The position numbers and the translations under genes were made by a program. The notes beneath the pieces are model-generated. The model ran no database searches. It was not told the origin of the DNA and saw nothing but the letters and a program-made list of their open reading frames with translations. 64,000 bases of DNA from Thamnaconus septentrionalis (lineage: Eukaryota; Chordata; Actinopteri; Tetraodontiformes; Monacanthidae), in contig CM020517.1 of the NCBI GenBank assembly GCA_009823395.1, positions 11,497,501 to 11,561,500 on the forward strand, written 5' to 3'. Below are positions 1 through 13,031 of this stretch, one piece after another. The first letter of the stretch is position 1; every line of letters starts with the position of its first letter.

Positions 1-749
1 ACAGTGGACTTGGGGATTATGGAGTGGCTAAATGACTGCCCTGGGGATTAAATTAAAATATTGAGGTTTTTCTGCCTAGGAGAACCCAAACCCCTGGGAA
101 CATTGAGCAGGGTCTGTCTTACTCGGTTGTAGTGCCCCTGCCACATTACAGCCCTTACTCTCAGTGGAGGTGTTTAATTATGGCATATACAGTAAATGGT
201 TTTGCAATTTATTGCTACACTGTTTGGGCAGGTGGTGTTTTTTCCATTTATCATTCACCTGGTTTATAATCTTGATTTACAACGAGATTGTAAACTGACA
301 GAAAGTTGTAGCAAAAACAGCGCAACGTGTTCCCTGGTATGTATTATCTTTGCAAACAATTGCCATAAATGAAACACTATTTTGTCCAATTGGAAAAGAG
401 TGCCAGAATATTTTCTAACTCAACCAACTCCAAACCAAAAGTATTCTGTCTACTGTAACCACCATTTACTATTTAGAAGCCTGTGTGTTTTTGTTTTTTT
501 TGTTGTGCCTTTAATCAAAACGGATCGAGCAATTTAAGTGCTGGTTCATTCCAAATTAGGTAAATGACATTAAAAAAAAAGAACAGTGCCTACACGTCCT
601 CGCGGTCTTTGATAGTTCAGATAACATTTGGACCGGATGCTGTTGGTGGTAGTTATTATTAGTTTAAGGCTCAGGACATCCTTGAAATAGTACAGTTGTT
701 CTCTCGCAGGCTCATATTAAAGCCCACACACAGCTTGTGTACCCTTTGT

Positions 750-853
<104 letters not shown>

Positions 854-1573
854 GCACTAATGCAATAATAGGCTCAGCATCCGGGACAGCGGCTGCTGTT
901 GACAATTCGCAGGCCAGCTGTAGTCGCTGTCTGTCTATCAGCAGGCTTGCAAGAGGGCGGCTTAGTAACACAAAGATGCACAAATCAGACTGCGGACGCA
1001 ACAAGTGTTTCTGCGGCGTGCGTGTGTTTGACAGAGGTGGGAAAAGCCCCAAATCCTCTCTCGGCCAATCACGCGGTCGTTTTACGGAGAATAATTTTGG
1101 TTCTCAGGCTAAACCTAAAGTTCCTCCCGGACTTCTGGGCCCAGAACGTGTTTGGATTGGAAACATTTGCACGACTGCTGCCGTCTGATTTTGCTCTCCA
1201 TACATTTCAGTTGAATTGGTTAAAACTGCGGCATGCTGACCACGTAGACCGTGAATGCATAATCGGAATAGCATGTGCTGTAGCGTGCACATGCTGCCCA
1301 TGTCGAAACATTGACTTTTTTAGACTCTCGAGAAAACATTTCACATCAGTTTTGTCTTCTGCTTTTGACTATTTTGTCCCACGACTACATTTGCACATCA
1401 CTTTTCTGCTTCCTACCTACCCAGCCCCCACCCACTGACCCCCAACCTCTTCCCCAACCTCTTCCTTTATTCCTGGCAGCTTTCTCCAGCAGCGTTAGGC
1501 CTCTGATGGGGCAGGGCTCTGTGATTTCAGCTGGAGACCGAGCTGCTTTCTGTGTGTATAATTTTAGGATTGT

Positions 1574-1655
1574 TGTGTGTGTGTATGTGTATGTCTATGT
1601 GTATGTGTATGTGTATGTGTGTGTGTGCGTGTGTGTGAGTGCGTGCGTGCATGTG
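1574..1655. repeat. Imperfect (GT/TA)n microsatellite
   Basis: GT dinucleotides interrupted by TATG units and ending in GTGCGTGCGT-type units, i.e. a degenerate CA/GT array. Confidence 0.9.
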
Positions 1656-1812
1656 TGACTGGGAGTCAAAGCAATTTGGCCCTGCGCTATTGCCAGCCGT
1701 GTCGTTCTGTCATCAGATACTAAACGCTGCGAGTGTCAATCACTCAGCAAGCTACAGGCACAAGTACATCCCAGCGCTAAGTGTTCACACGGCCCGCCTC
1801 AGGCGCTCATTT

Positions 1813-1815
<3 letters not shown>

Positions 1816-1843
<28 letters not shown>
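1816..1843. repeat. (CA)14 microsatellite
   Basis: Uninterrupted CA run of 28 bases. It is short and has no associated gene. Confidence 0.95.
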
Positions 1844-1846
<3 letters not shown>

Positions 1847-2190
1847 CAGCCATGTGCTCTCACTCTCGAGAGCTCTACTTCAAAGAGTTCACTTTTCTTT
1901 TTTTTTTTACTGCTTTTTTTTCTGCCTGTGTTGTGAGTATGAATCCGGACTCTAAAGTGTGTCAAACAGCCTCCTCATTACCAAACCCTGCCCTGGGCTT
2001 TCTGTCCGCTGCACTGGCCTGGCGTGGTCACTCACTGAGACCTTCGCCATCCTATTGTGAGGCAGGTGACCGTGAGCCAACCGTTTCATCACGGGACATC
2101 TGCAGTAATGACGCAATTGCAGACCCCACGTGACCTTTCTGCGTCCGGTGCCGCTTTCTCCAACTAATGTTTTTGTAAGTACTGCGGACG

Positions 2191-2326
2191 AGGGATGTTA
2201 ACAATTAAACGATTATCAATTTGTTGTCGATTAAGAATTTAATCAATTAAATTAACTTAGTTGCAATTAATTGAACTTTTTTTTTTACAGTGTAATGGCA
2301 AATTAATCAATGATTTGCATCCCTAG
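2191..2326. mobile_element. Short hAT-like MITE with 8-bp target site duplication
   Basis: A 136-bp AT-rich insert begins AGGGATG and ends CATCCCTAG, so its ends are inverted repeats of the AGGGATG type. It is flanked directly by the identical octamer TGCGGACG at 2183-2190 and 2327-2334. An 8-bp duplication is the hallmark of the hAT superfamily. The interior is rich in ATTAA and ATCAAT words and has no coding capacity, so this is a non-autonomous element. The superfamily assignment is inferred from the TSD length and termini only. Confidence 0.8.
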
Positions 2327-4719
2327 TGCGGACGCAAAGTGAGCAGGCTTTAAAGTTGTGTTAATATTTGACTCAACTCTCTGATGAAAACTTGTTTGCG
2401 AGATCGGATGAAGAGCTTTGTCGCCAGTTGCGGCATCATTTTTTTAAAACTTGAAAGTGGATCGCGCTTCAATACTTCTCCTTCCATCTGGGAAAATACT
2501 CTGAAGGAGTAACACTATCAACTTTTAAAAGGATACTTCTCTTGTGGTAACGTGAATTATTTATTACTTTTAATCATCATCAAAGCATCGTCATTCTTTT
2601 CATCATGCGGTTACATTTACTTTCATCAACACTGTGATGAGGGCAACCAATAGGAGTTCCAGCATTTGAACTGCAGCTGTGGCTCTTAAATTTATCCCAA
2701 ACACTTTGAAGAAAATATGAATTTATATTGGAAACAATATTTTTTTAGATGGTCGATCTCTGCTTGACTGAACAGTGAGGATTCTCTGAGTACGAACAAA
2801 CCAAACTCACACATTGGAGCTTCGGCACAAAGCGATTTTTAAAAAGGTTCAATTCTAGGTGGACATTATTGACTTTCTTTTTTGACTGTTTTACACACTC
2901 AGAGACATTTTGTGTTTTCCATTTTGCGCAAAAACCGTTGGTGCTGTTGCACAGCCTGTGTAAGCGGGACTCCTGACTAGTTCACCATGCAGCCAAACTG
3001 GCTAGCCATGAGTTTCACTGACCTGTAAAAGATCTCATTGAGTTACTGGGTGGTTACATGAGCGAGTGGTTATGAAATAGGAATGTTTTGGGCAAAACAG
3101 GCTGTTGTTAACCGATAAGCTTTGCACACTTGATTGACCTGATTCACAGAAGTTGGAGGTCCATCCAGTTCATGCCAATCAAATAGCATCTCTCTCTTTT
3201 GGTGCAATTTTGCCTTGTTTAAATGAGGTTTTAGTGACATTTTTGGGGGGGAAAGCCATTATCTTTATATCTTACTGGTATCTTACTGCTGGCATCTGAG
3301 ATCCTTGCTGATACTGCACTACACTCAGTGTAGGGACATTTGAAATCAGTGTCACTGCACAGCCAGGCTTTGCAGTGGTCATGGCACTTGTCAAAGTTGA
3401 GGAAAGGCACGTGTCTCTTGAAACATTTACCGATATTTAACTCAAAACCTCTGCTCCCACACTGTTCCCAGTGACACATTTCCATTTCCTTGTATTGTTT
3501 AATGTGTGTCAGGCCATTCAGCCTTGAAATCTTTCTCGGCTGGGCCCAGACTTTTGAATCCACTCTGCCAAGGAAAGGGGGCTGGGGGGCAGCTTTTACA
3601 ATGCAAAATTCTCAAAGAATTATGACCAGAGGATGGAATGTGAGCATGTTAAAAGTTTCAAACAATATACTCTGACATTACACAGGAAACGTCAGAGTCG
3701 CTGCTGAGTTGCTGTAGATGTCTGGGGGAGTCTTTGAAGCTTTGTGAGAAATGATCTATGTTCAGTCTCAGTTCTTTTGGCTTCATGATGCTGAAGTTGT
3801 CACAAACCGATACCCCAAATGTACCCTCCCCTGTAGAGCACTGCTTGCACAACCTTTGAGCAGTTTCGGTAAAGCATGGCGTTGTATGAGGAATCCAAGT
3901 TTTTAACCATACTCAGTCATTTCGAGCGACCTTATTGAATAAATATTGGTTTACAAACATCAGCTTACGCACAGTTGACACTTTCAAGCGTGGCCTTAAA
4001 TAAATATTAGCTTTGTTTCCCATCGATCTTTTTGAAGCAGCCGCAAACATGAAAATGGACGAGCTCCCGATGGAGCATTTTTTTCACCTCCACCAGGTTT
4101 TCACGTGCTCCATCAGATGTTTATCAATCATTGAACTTCTTTAACCCAAGGGCAGGGTAGTGCGCTGTTCCCAGTGAGTTCCATCTCTTCGCTCTTTCCT
4201 CTGTCTTTCTTCCTTTTGCTGGCAGTGATGTTACGTGTCACGTCGGAAACCTTTTCCCCCCTGACAGCCAATAAAGAGTTATTTCCTTTCCCAAAACCTG
4301 CCCGCTCCCTTCACACCCTGGGCAAAGTTTATAGCGGGGGATGTACCGGTAGCTGTTGGACGTCCCCCCTCCCTGAATGCTGCAGGTGGCAGCATGTTTA
4401 ATCAGCAGCCCAAACTTGGCCGGCTGCCCCTGGTGGCTGGAGTTTGGACCTGGGGAAGGTGGGGTTGCTCTGCCGACATGTTTGTGTTTTACACGCTGTC
4501 CGGGTGACGTTAAACACAGGTGTCCTCTGGCTTTTTTTTTTTTTTTTTTTTTTTTTAAACTGGTGTGGGATTTCATTCCTGTTGGAAGTCAGTTCGGGCC
4601 TCCGATAAGTTGTTTCACAGACGCTTCATTTGTCCCCTGCACTGTGAAGTTCTTTGCAAAAGTGCTTACTCGCGGATTCTGCAGGGAGGGAGTAAGGTGC
4701 AAAAGGAAAGACAGGACAG

Positions 4720-6720
4720 GACTTTGACAGCGTGTAGGAGGCGGCGAGTGTGAGACGAGGAGGGTGCGGGAGGGGGTGACTGGGACGTTTTAACTGGGAG
4801 AAGCTGAAGTTAAGACATTTCCTGTAAATTCCTGAGCCGCGCTTTTATTTCTCCGGGTGTCTGACTCTTCGGCAGTCCGGCGTTTCCCTTCTTCCGATTG
4901 TTATCTCGTGTCTGGCTCTCGCCCACCCACGCCCCCCCGCCCCTTCCTCCACCCTCCCCCACATGGCCCTGAAGTATTTTTGGAAGTTAATGAAAAAAAA
5001 AAAGTAATCCAAACCGCCTACCCTTAAAACGTCTGGGTCAACCGGGTGGAAGCTTGCGTTATTAATGTCCTGTGCGCGAGCGGGCCCATCGGTGTGCTGG
5101 CTGTGCACTGCAGAGGAATGCTGTGGGTTGGGGAGAGGGAGGCAGAGTGGGGGGTGGGAGGGTGGAAGGCGGGCTGGACCTCGGGTCTTGGGGAAAAGGG
5201 GAGGGACGGGTCTGTCAGGGGCATTTTTGGCATATTTCAGGTCCATTCCAGTCTGCTTCAAGATGCGTTTTTTTCCCCCCCTCTCTCCTGTTTGCGACCT
5301 GGCAGTGCAGCAGAGCGAACGGCAGGGAGGAGAAGGAAGCGGCACGCTCGACTTCCTGTCGGCCTCGTGATGCTGGTTGCGGAAGGCCTTTCGCTTCGGG
5401 TGAAGAAGTGAAAGCCGTTTTTAAAAAAAAAAACAACTCCCGCCTCCTTGCCTCCTGCCGTGGACGCAGATGTGGGATCCCAGCAGCTCTGAAAGACTGC
5501 ACCAAGTCCTTCGCCCAGCAGCGGGGGGTTTGTGTGTGCCTTGGGCATCGCCGCTACGCTGTAATGACTGTTTATACGCCGAGAGCTGCCGTGCGTGTCT
5601 TTCGGCTCTTTCCCTCCGTAGCGCTGCAGTTGGCGGCCTCCGTCCGTGGGAACCGACCCTCCAGCCTGTTATTTGCAGATGGACGGCGGAGCCGCTGGAC
5701 GGAGGTCAGGTTCATCTCCGGGTCTTCGCCCTGCTTGTTTGCGTTCGAAGATTCTATTTCTCGAGCTCCAGTCGGTCCTCTGCGGTGACGCTACATCTCC
5801 GGAGCCGCGCTCGGGGTTCGTCTCAAGTCAAAATTCCGCCGTATGAAACTACTACTTTGTGTTTGTGTTGGTTCGAGTGAACCCGTCCCGTCGGCACTTC
5901 CTGCTCCGCCTCTGATGCGCCATTCCGTTTTTGGGCGAGGTCCAGAGAGACGACATCAAATGTGCCAGCTGTCTCCTCCTCTCTTTTCTTTTTTTTTTGC
6001 GCTTTCATGTGTCTGGCGTCTCCTGCATTTTTCATCTTGGCGGCAGCGGCGCGGACGAGGGAACCACCTCAAATGTGACAAATTAAAAGGAAAACCTCCG
6101 GGGATGAATGAGCGCTAGGGGGGAAGTTTCCGGAGCTCCGTCCAGTCCACACCTGTGGCTGATCAGGGCTCTGTTCTAAATAAATCTCTGTGCTGCCGCC
6201 TTCAAACAGCAGCCTCGTCTTTTTTTTTTTCTCTCTTTTTTTCCCCTGCCTTAACCGGGATGATCTGAGAGAAGCTGTGCGACGGCGCTCTTCGGAGACA
6301 GACTTAGAAGTTAGCGGGCCGACTGAGATGTGGGTGAACTTTCGCGCCGTTTCTACGTGTGTCGACTTGCTCAAAAGTGCCGCTCGCTAATTCGCTTTTA
6401 TGATCGTCCGTTGCAGCGGAGCGGCAGGGCGTGTTTGTTTGCCAGCTTCATCGTATGCGACTCCAACAGTCCAGGTTTGGATGATCACGTGCTCTTAGAC
6501 TGTACAAGCGACACGCACACACGCGGCCGTGTCTCCAATCCTGGGACGGACCAGGCGGCTCTCAAAATAAAATTCCTCCTCCTGATTATTTTTCTTGTGA
6601 TCAGAAAATATACACGTCCTCAGCAAGGAGGAATTTCTCAGACGCCGGCCGATCGCTCGCCTTCTACCTCTCCTCCGTTTTTGACGGCGGTGCTTGTTTT
6701 CACTCTTTAGCTTTATTTTC
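4720..6720. promoter_or_regulatory. CpG-rich block, candidate luzp1 promoter and 5' UTR
   Basis: This stretch is visibly richer in G+C and CpG than its surroundings, for example around 5060-5180, 5330-5480, 5590-5830 and 6040-6440. It holds several open frames on both strands, but none resembles a known protein and none is bounded by convincing splice sites, so they look like a by-product of few stop codons in GC-rich DNA. The nearest downstream gene on the plus strand is luzp1. Its first visible exon opens with a splice acceptor at 24,798, so an upstream non-coding exon must exist. This block is the best candidate location, implying a 5' intron of roughly 18-20 kb. Neither the start site nor the exon edge can be fixed from sequence alone. 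Confidence 0.45.
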
Positions 6721-7453
6721 CTTCCCTCTCCCTTCGTGCAGACGCTACAAAAATGGGCTGTTTAATGCTGCTGTCGCATTCCTGTTTTCCCTGCTTTTTT
6801 CTTCTCCTCCTTTGGATACACTTATTTTAAGCAGTGACCACTTCCCCCGCAGCCGTCCTCCCCTCCTTCATTGACCGGAGGAGTTCCTGTTCCAGGAGCT
6901 TCCGTCATTGTGGTGCTGATGCATGCAGACCCCGACTGCGAGGCTTTTCTCGCCCTCTCCTCCCTGCTCGCACCCTCTTACTCCCTTTCTTCTCCGCTTT
7001 GCTTTAAATAGTGGAGCCAATTTTTTTTTTTTGGCCTTTGCAGTCCTTTTTTGTAACAGGCATCTGAGGACCAGGTCCAGGCTGGGCCTTGTCGCCTTCT
7101 TCTACTGCAGCTACGAGAGCCATTTCGCTGGGGACTTGGTAAGGCACCGTTGAGAAAAGTGACCCTATTACGCCCAAAGGCAAGCAAACTTTTTTTTTTC
7201 TCCCCTCGACTCCATGAATTAGCGCACTGTTTCAGGAATCTGACCGAGTTTGAAACGCTGTGACTCAAGCGAGACATCCCCACCGTAAGCCAAACAAACT
7301 CTCCAGTCATTTCACTCGCGCAGAAACACCCTCAGCGAGTCATCGGCTCCTCTTTGGTGGTCCGTCTCCTCTCCTCTCCCCATCCATTTATTATTCCATC
7401 CGTGTGTGTCTCCCACTTGACAAATGTTTTGCACTGAATGTCTGGCATACGGG

Positions 7454-7475
7454 CACACACACACACACACACACA
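7454..7475. repeat. (CA)11 microsatellite
   Basis: Uninterrupted CA dinucleotides over 22 bases. Confidence 0.95.
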
Positions 7476-7997
7476 GAAAGCAGTGTATAAGCGTATAGGA
7501 TTGCTGGCTCGCGTCGTCACATTCAGACCCGCAGGGATCCAATAAAACGCCGCAGAGTCCCTGAGTGGCTCATTTGTGCTCTGTGGAACCTTTCGGAATA
7601 CCAGACATATTTTATTATCAGGCCCTCAGCCAACTCCCTTTCCTTCTTTTTCTTTTTTTTCTCCTTTTTTTTCGCTATAAACCGTCACCAGTCTTGAACC
7701 CCCCCCAACCTCCCTTGGCTTGGCGGACGTGATTCCTCCACGTCGGGCTGAGAAGCAGTGGAGTGAACCTGAACCCGGTCCAGTCCAGCCGAGGTGGAGG
7801 TCTTGGTCTCCAAGTGTGTGTTTACATGTGCGAGCCCTCCTCGTGCTGCTTGTGTTTTGACTGCCAGGCCAGATACGGGTGCTGCACCCGCTCACAGTGA
7901 CCTCCCACCTGGACAGAAAGTTTTTTCACCTCCGCGTTCTCAGCCTGCCGGTCATGCATGTTTGGCCCCCTGTGTCTCAATTTCTTAGGAATCCAAT

Positions 7998-7999
<2 letters not shown>

Positions 8000-8050
<51 letters not shown>
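8000..8050. repeat. (CA)n microsatellite
   Basis: CA dinucleotides over about 50 bases with a single T substitution near the 3' end. Confidence 0.96.
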
Positions 8051-9994
8051 TCACCATTTAACCTTCCAGGTGCCTCCATCGTCACTCTCTCTCCCGCCCT
8101 CTCCCCCTCTTTCTCTCTCCCTCCACCCGCCTCCGCCTCCCTTGTCTATCTCTAGGTACAGGCTGCGCAGAAGAATGCATTAAATTAGCGCTTTATCTCC
8201 CCTGCCAGCCTGCCGCATCTGCGCTCCCGAGCCGCGCCAAGTATTTGAGACACAATTGACCTTAAAAGGAAACAATGGCGGCCCTATCAATTCTGCTCCG
8301 CCAGTCAAGGAATGGGCCCCGCTTGCCGCATGGGCAGGGTCCAGTGTACACAACACGAGGAAGTGTTCCGAAAGTGAACTTTTCAAGCCACAGGGAAAGT
8401 CGGTGCAGTTTGTCTTGTTATGGGTGGATGTTGTTTGTTCAGAGCCTTGGGTATTTTTTTGACCACTCACTCACGCTCCATGAGCTAGATATGCGCCAGT
8501 CTGTTTAATGGGTAGGAGGCGCGTAAAAAAATTCAGCTTGCCGGACTTCAGGAAAAACTCATTCTGGGGTTTGCACAGAACTTTATTACAGCTCTGATGT
8601 TCCCTTTGTGAAGGCCAGAGTGGTCACATGGTCACTTCAATTCATGTGAATATTCTGTACCTTCTTTCGGACCAGTAAGAAAACCAAGACAACAAACATA
8701 ACGACCAATAGACACTACTCGATGCTAACGATAACACAGCCTGCTAATATTGCAGCCAAAGTTATCATTAATGAAGCGATTCATCACTGGACAATGTCTA
8801 CAAAACAGGGTTGTACTTTTTTTTTTTTTCTTTTTTTTGTTTGCTCAGTGAAAGTTAAGTGCTGGCTACACCCACAGCTAACTGAGGACATGCAGGGAAC
8901 CGGTTCGTTTTGGTGTGCAAAAAGTACAAAACTACAGCATCTAGTGGTGAGGCAATATAGGATGTAATCCCAATTTAAATATATTCAGTCACTTGCATAG
9001 TGCTGCTTGATTGTCCTACTGTTGCTATGCTACCAGACATATTTTCCATCCCCTCTGTGTTTAATTACATTACTTTCAATGGCAAAATTACTTATGAAGT
9101 CCTTACATAAGCTTGTTGCGCCACTTATAGCAAACGTTTATCGAGTTTAGCACGTATTTTTTGTTGAAACACAGCTTATAATTAGATTAGCAAGGTGGCC
9201 CTTGGGTATTGTAAGAGACGGCCTTTAAAGTCAAAGGCACACGGCCCAGTTTCTGTTGGAACTTTGTGATTACACAGAAATTCCCCCTTTGTTGAGTTCA
9301 AACAGATGAGCAGCCGATTGTTCATTTGCCTGGTATGCGGGCCAGGACGTTCTCATGCTGCCTTCTGCTCGGTGAGCCAACAAAGGTAGCGTGTGCTGCG
9401 CGACGTCTCAGTGCCAGTTGTCGCGTTACAGTCGCCGCTGTGCGGCGTCGGCGTCGTCTGCGCAGTCAGCAGCAAACGCATGTGAACGCCTCAGCTGTTG
9501 TTTGTGGAGCAGGGAGGACCTTTAAAGTCAACAGATATCGGGGCAGGTTTGGCAAGTTTGCGCAGCGCTGTGAGGGCACGCTGATGATTTTTTCCGCATG
9601 TGACAGCTCGTCGGCTCTCAGACGGAATGCCCCGCCCACTCTGCCACTCGGCCCGAGCTGCGAGCGATGCGGGAGGAATCCCGTCCTAGACTTCGCTGGC
9701 ACGGAGAGAAAAATCCATCCCTCGGCCTATTTTTCTCCACCGCTGTCGCCTCCTCCCCTCCACCTCCTCCTCCTCCGCCAGCTCCTTCTGTTGGCTACTC
9801 TCTGTGTCTCAGCTTCCTGCGTCTCACCATCTCTGTCCCTCTCTTCACTGTCTAGAGTCTCTCACTCTTTTCCCCACCCGTCTCTGCCGCTCCTCTTTCT
9901 CCAGGCATCCTGTTCACTGTGTTTGATTTGGGCATTCCTTTCCTCCCCAGGCAGACAAAACAACCCCAGACCTCTCAGAACTGCAACCCCCAGT

Positions 9995-9995
<1 letters not shown>

Positions 9996-10038
<43 letters not shown>

Positions 10039-10042
10039 GCAC
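9996..10042. repeat. (CA)n microsatellite with CGCA end
   Basis: CA dinucleotides over about 40 bases that pass into ACGCACGCAC. It creates a long spurious open frame upstream of it at 9326-10,054. Confidence 0.95.
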
Positions 10043-11689
10043 TCCCTCCGCTAATCACACACAGGAAATGGGCTCCCATGCAAACGAGGCCCGCCTGGCG
10101 AGTTGAACCCAGGATGGAGTTTCAGGCCTTAAAATTTTCTCCGGTAGAGGAAATTGAACATGATCTTTCTCCTCTTCTTCTCACTGTAGCTCAAGCTAAC
10201 ATGGCTCATGTGTCCCAATTGTCTTTTTTTATTCTCTTACTGCTTTGTTGGCAAACCTTTTTGACATGAAGATCCAGAACCAAGTTCCTGGATGCTGTTT
10301 GCCCCCCAACTTCCCCCCAAAAATACACATATATTAACCAGCAACCACTTGCAATACTATAAAAAAAAAAAATCCTGGATGTTTGGGAAATGTTAATGGT
10401 TAAAAGTGCCAAATCAAAAGCCTTCTCTGATTACTTATCAACAGCCCATGCCCGTGCAACCATAATCAATTACTGCATGTAACTCGGAAAACATCTTGCA
10501 CTGATTAACTCATTTTAGCAGATACACACATTAAATATTTACACAGACCGTGGAGGATTTGTGCAGATTTCTCATGAGGTGCCGTGCTGAGCCTCCAGTT
10601 GTTACTTTTTGTGTTGTGGAAAAAAACAGAACAGATCAAATTCCAGCAGCAAAAGTTGTTGGTGGCCATCTCAGAGTGTATGAATCTAATCCAGTGTGTT
10701 CTATTCTCCATATCACTGTCACTTTTTAATCCAACAAGGTGCTCAGAATCTGTGGCTCATCATCGGCCCAAAAGCTTGTGTGGATTTAAAGACAAAAAAA
10801 AAAATTTGATTAAAGGGCCAGACAGCAACTTACTGTTATCCAACACATGTTTCTGTCCTCCTGTAAATATTTGCGCAACCTTTTTACAAATGGAACTACT
10901 TGAGATCAGTCATTTTGAAGCACAAGTTTTCAAAACCTCACCGCACAGCTGTTTGGTGCCTCGTGCTGAAACAAACGGGGTCCAAAGCGCCGATGACTCG
11001 GCTCTCCTCTCGGCCCTAGTGGAAGTGCCAGCTCACCCCCGCTGACTGAGCGAGCGATGAGAAGGCTTGGCGCAGCTGTCGTCTGTTTGCTGCGGTTCAG
11101 GCTTTTGCTGACCGTCCGGGTCGTTTTGAAAATTTACGTCTGTTCCGCGTAACAAAAGCGCACATCAGAAGCGTCGTTGCTGAGCCGATGACCTGGCAGG
11201 GCCCACGTGCCGGTGATGCGCTGCTGTGTTTATGCATTTAACATGAGACAGCCAGTAGCAGAGCGGCGGGGGGGGGCGAGGGAGGGGTATCATCCCCTAA
11301 ATATGATGGAAAGATGCATCAGAGCCAGAGAGCAAGAGCTGAAATGTTAACCCTCACTTACTTCAGCCCAGGTTGTTACAAAGCCCCACTTGTGTAGAGA
11401 GTTAATGGAAATCCATGAATCAGAATTGGCATCGGAACAATTGGTAATTATTAAATACATTTTCAATAATTTGGCATTAATAGATGAGCAATGAGCGCTT
11501 TAGTAGAGCGCCCATCCCATAACCAATGAAAATCTTCTTAGTGTGGAAAATTACTGTCAGATAATCACCCAGAATGATTTTGTCACCCCGATGGTTGGAA
11601 TGTTTGGCACCTGCCAGCGTGTTGACACACCCAGGAGTTGACTGACGGCTTCCTCTGCCAACAGCACTCGGTTCAAATGACTTTGATTG

Positions 11690-11885
11690 TTTAATATTGT
11701 GCCATACATGTGGCCATGAAACTCCCTAATTCAAAGGCCCTCTGACAATCCATCTCCTTCCTTCTGTCACTTTAAACACGCTGTTCTTGTTCTTCTTCAT
11801 GATGTCACAAAGGGCCCTTGCTTTTTTTCCCCTTCCAAACATGTGGAACATCCAACAAGGCATCATAAAACACTGTTACAATGGC
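11690..11885 (-). repeat. Dispersed GTGACATCAC-core repeat, copy 1
   Basis: Contains ATGATGTCACAAAGGG followed by CCCTTCCAAACATGTGGAA. These are the reverse complement of words found at 40,280-40,400. The order and spacing of the two blocks match the other copies in this window, so I treat it as a diverged copy of one interspersed family. The ends are not defined. Confidence 0.5.
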
Positions 11886-12638
11886 AGGCTGCAACCAGAC
11901 GGCTTAATATCCTGTGTTGTTTGGATATATCATTATGTGCGGCCGCTACGCTACAGTCTGGAATGAAAACTAAAGATCTGAGCGTTGGTATAATATGTGA
12001 CCATTTTAAATTGCTAAATGTTTTGCAGATTGTTTCCCCCCCCTCCTGTGATAAATGGTGACGATAATGATATTTGAAGTCTGGTTTCATCAGTTTTCAG
12101 TTAAAATGTTTTATACCGCATCCATTTTCTTCTACGGCACCAAAAATTGGATGTGAGCAGAGCTTTTTCTTTTTCTTTTTCCCAGTGGTGAGATTGTTGG
12201 GACGCTGCAAGGCAAAGTTGTCAGCTTTGACAAATTGCTTTTCAAATTCACATGTTTCCGCCTAACACAATAAACAACGCAATGAAACAACAAACAAACA
12301 TGACATCTTCAGCCGATCTGCGTTGGCTCAGCAGTTTGTGTGGATGTTCAGGCTCGCCGTGCTCCTTGCACCTCGCGCCCCCAAAAAAATTTGTAGACGG
12401 CAATAAATTTAGTGACACTTTTTTTTGCGCGTCCCGTTCGCAACTTGTGCAGCTCACAGAAACATTCATCCGTTCCACTCCCACCTCTCTCCCTCCCTCC
12501 CCTTCAGTTCCCTCTACTTCCCCCTTTTATCCTTCAAATTCAGTCCAGATTCCAGCCTTAAAATCTGGATTCTCTGTGCTTAACCAAACATATGGAATGC
12601 TACTGTGGTGGAATGCTCCAGGTCTGGGAAGCTGTGTG

Positions 12639-12640
12639 CA

Positions 12641-12672
<32 letters not shown>

Positions 12673-12675
12673 CAC
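12639..12675. repeat. (GT)n microsatellite
   Basis: GT dinucleotides over about 30 bases, ending in GCGTGCACGCATG. Confidence 0.93.
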
Positions 12676-12723
12676 GCATGTGTTTAGCCATGCACATGTT
12701 TTGAAGCAGATGAGAGCCCCTAA

Positions 12724-12724
<1 letters not shown>

Positions 12725-12756
<32 letters not shown>
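12725..12756. repeat. (ATG)n trinucleotide microsatellite
   Basis: About ten tandem ATG units, giving Met-rich or Ile-rich chance frames on the two strands. Confidence 0.95.
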
Positions 12757-12757
<1 letters not shown>

Positions 12758-13031
12758 ATGATAATGGTGCGTGTGTGTTTGTGTGCACAGTGCCTCTTCG
12801 GAGGGACCTGAATGGGGCCTTGTGTTGTTGTGGCCAAACACTTGCCCGTCCGCTCATGCGTGAGTCCATCGCCAGGCCGAGCGAAATGCGTTCCATATCT
12901 GAGCAGTTAGCTCATTCTTAGCCCCGCTAGCCTGACTGCGAACGATCTCCCCCCACAGTGAGGCCATTGTCAGCCGGGCCGCAGGCTCGGGGCCTTGCCA
13001 AGTGCCAAGCATAACAATGCCGAGAGATGGC

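Noticed and set aside
5072..5788. 238-codon plus-strand frame and several overlapping frames in the CpG-rich block
   Set aside because: Several overlapping frames on both strands are equally long. None has domain-like sequence or splice context, so GC-rich DNA poor in stop codons explains them.
9326..10054. 242-codon plus-strand open frame
   Set aside because: It ends in a CA-array translation, is Ser/Leu/Arg biased, starts without context and overlaps similar frames; no recognisable protein.
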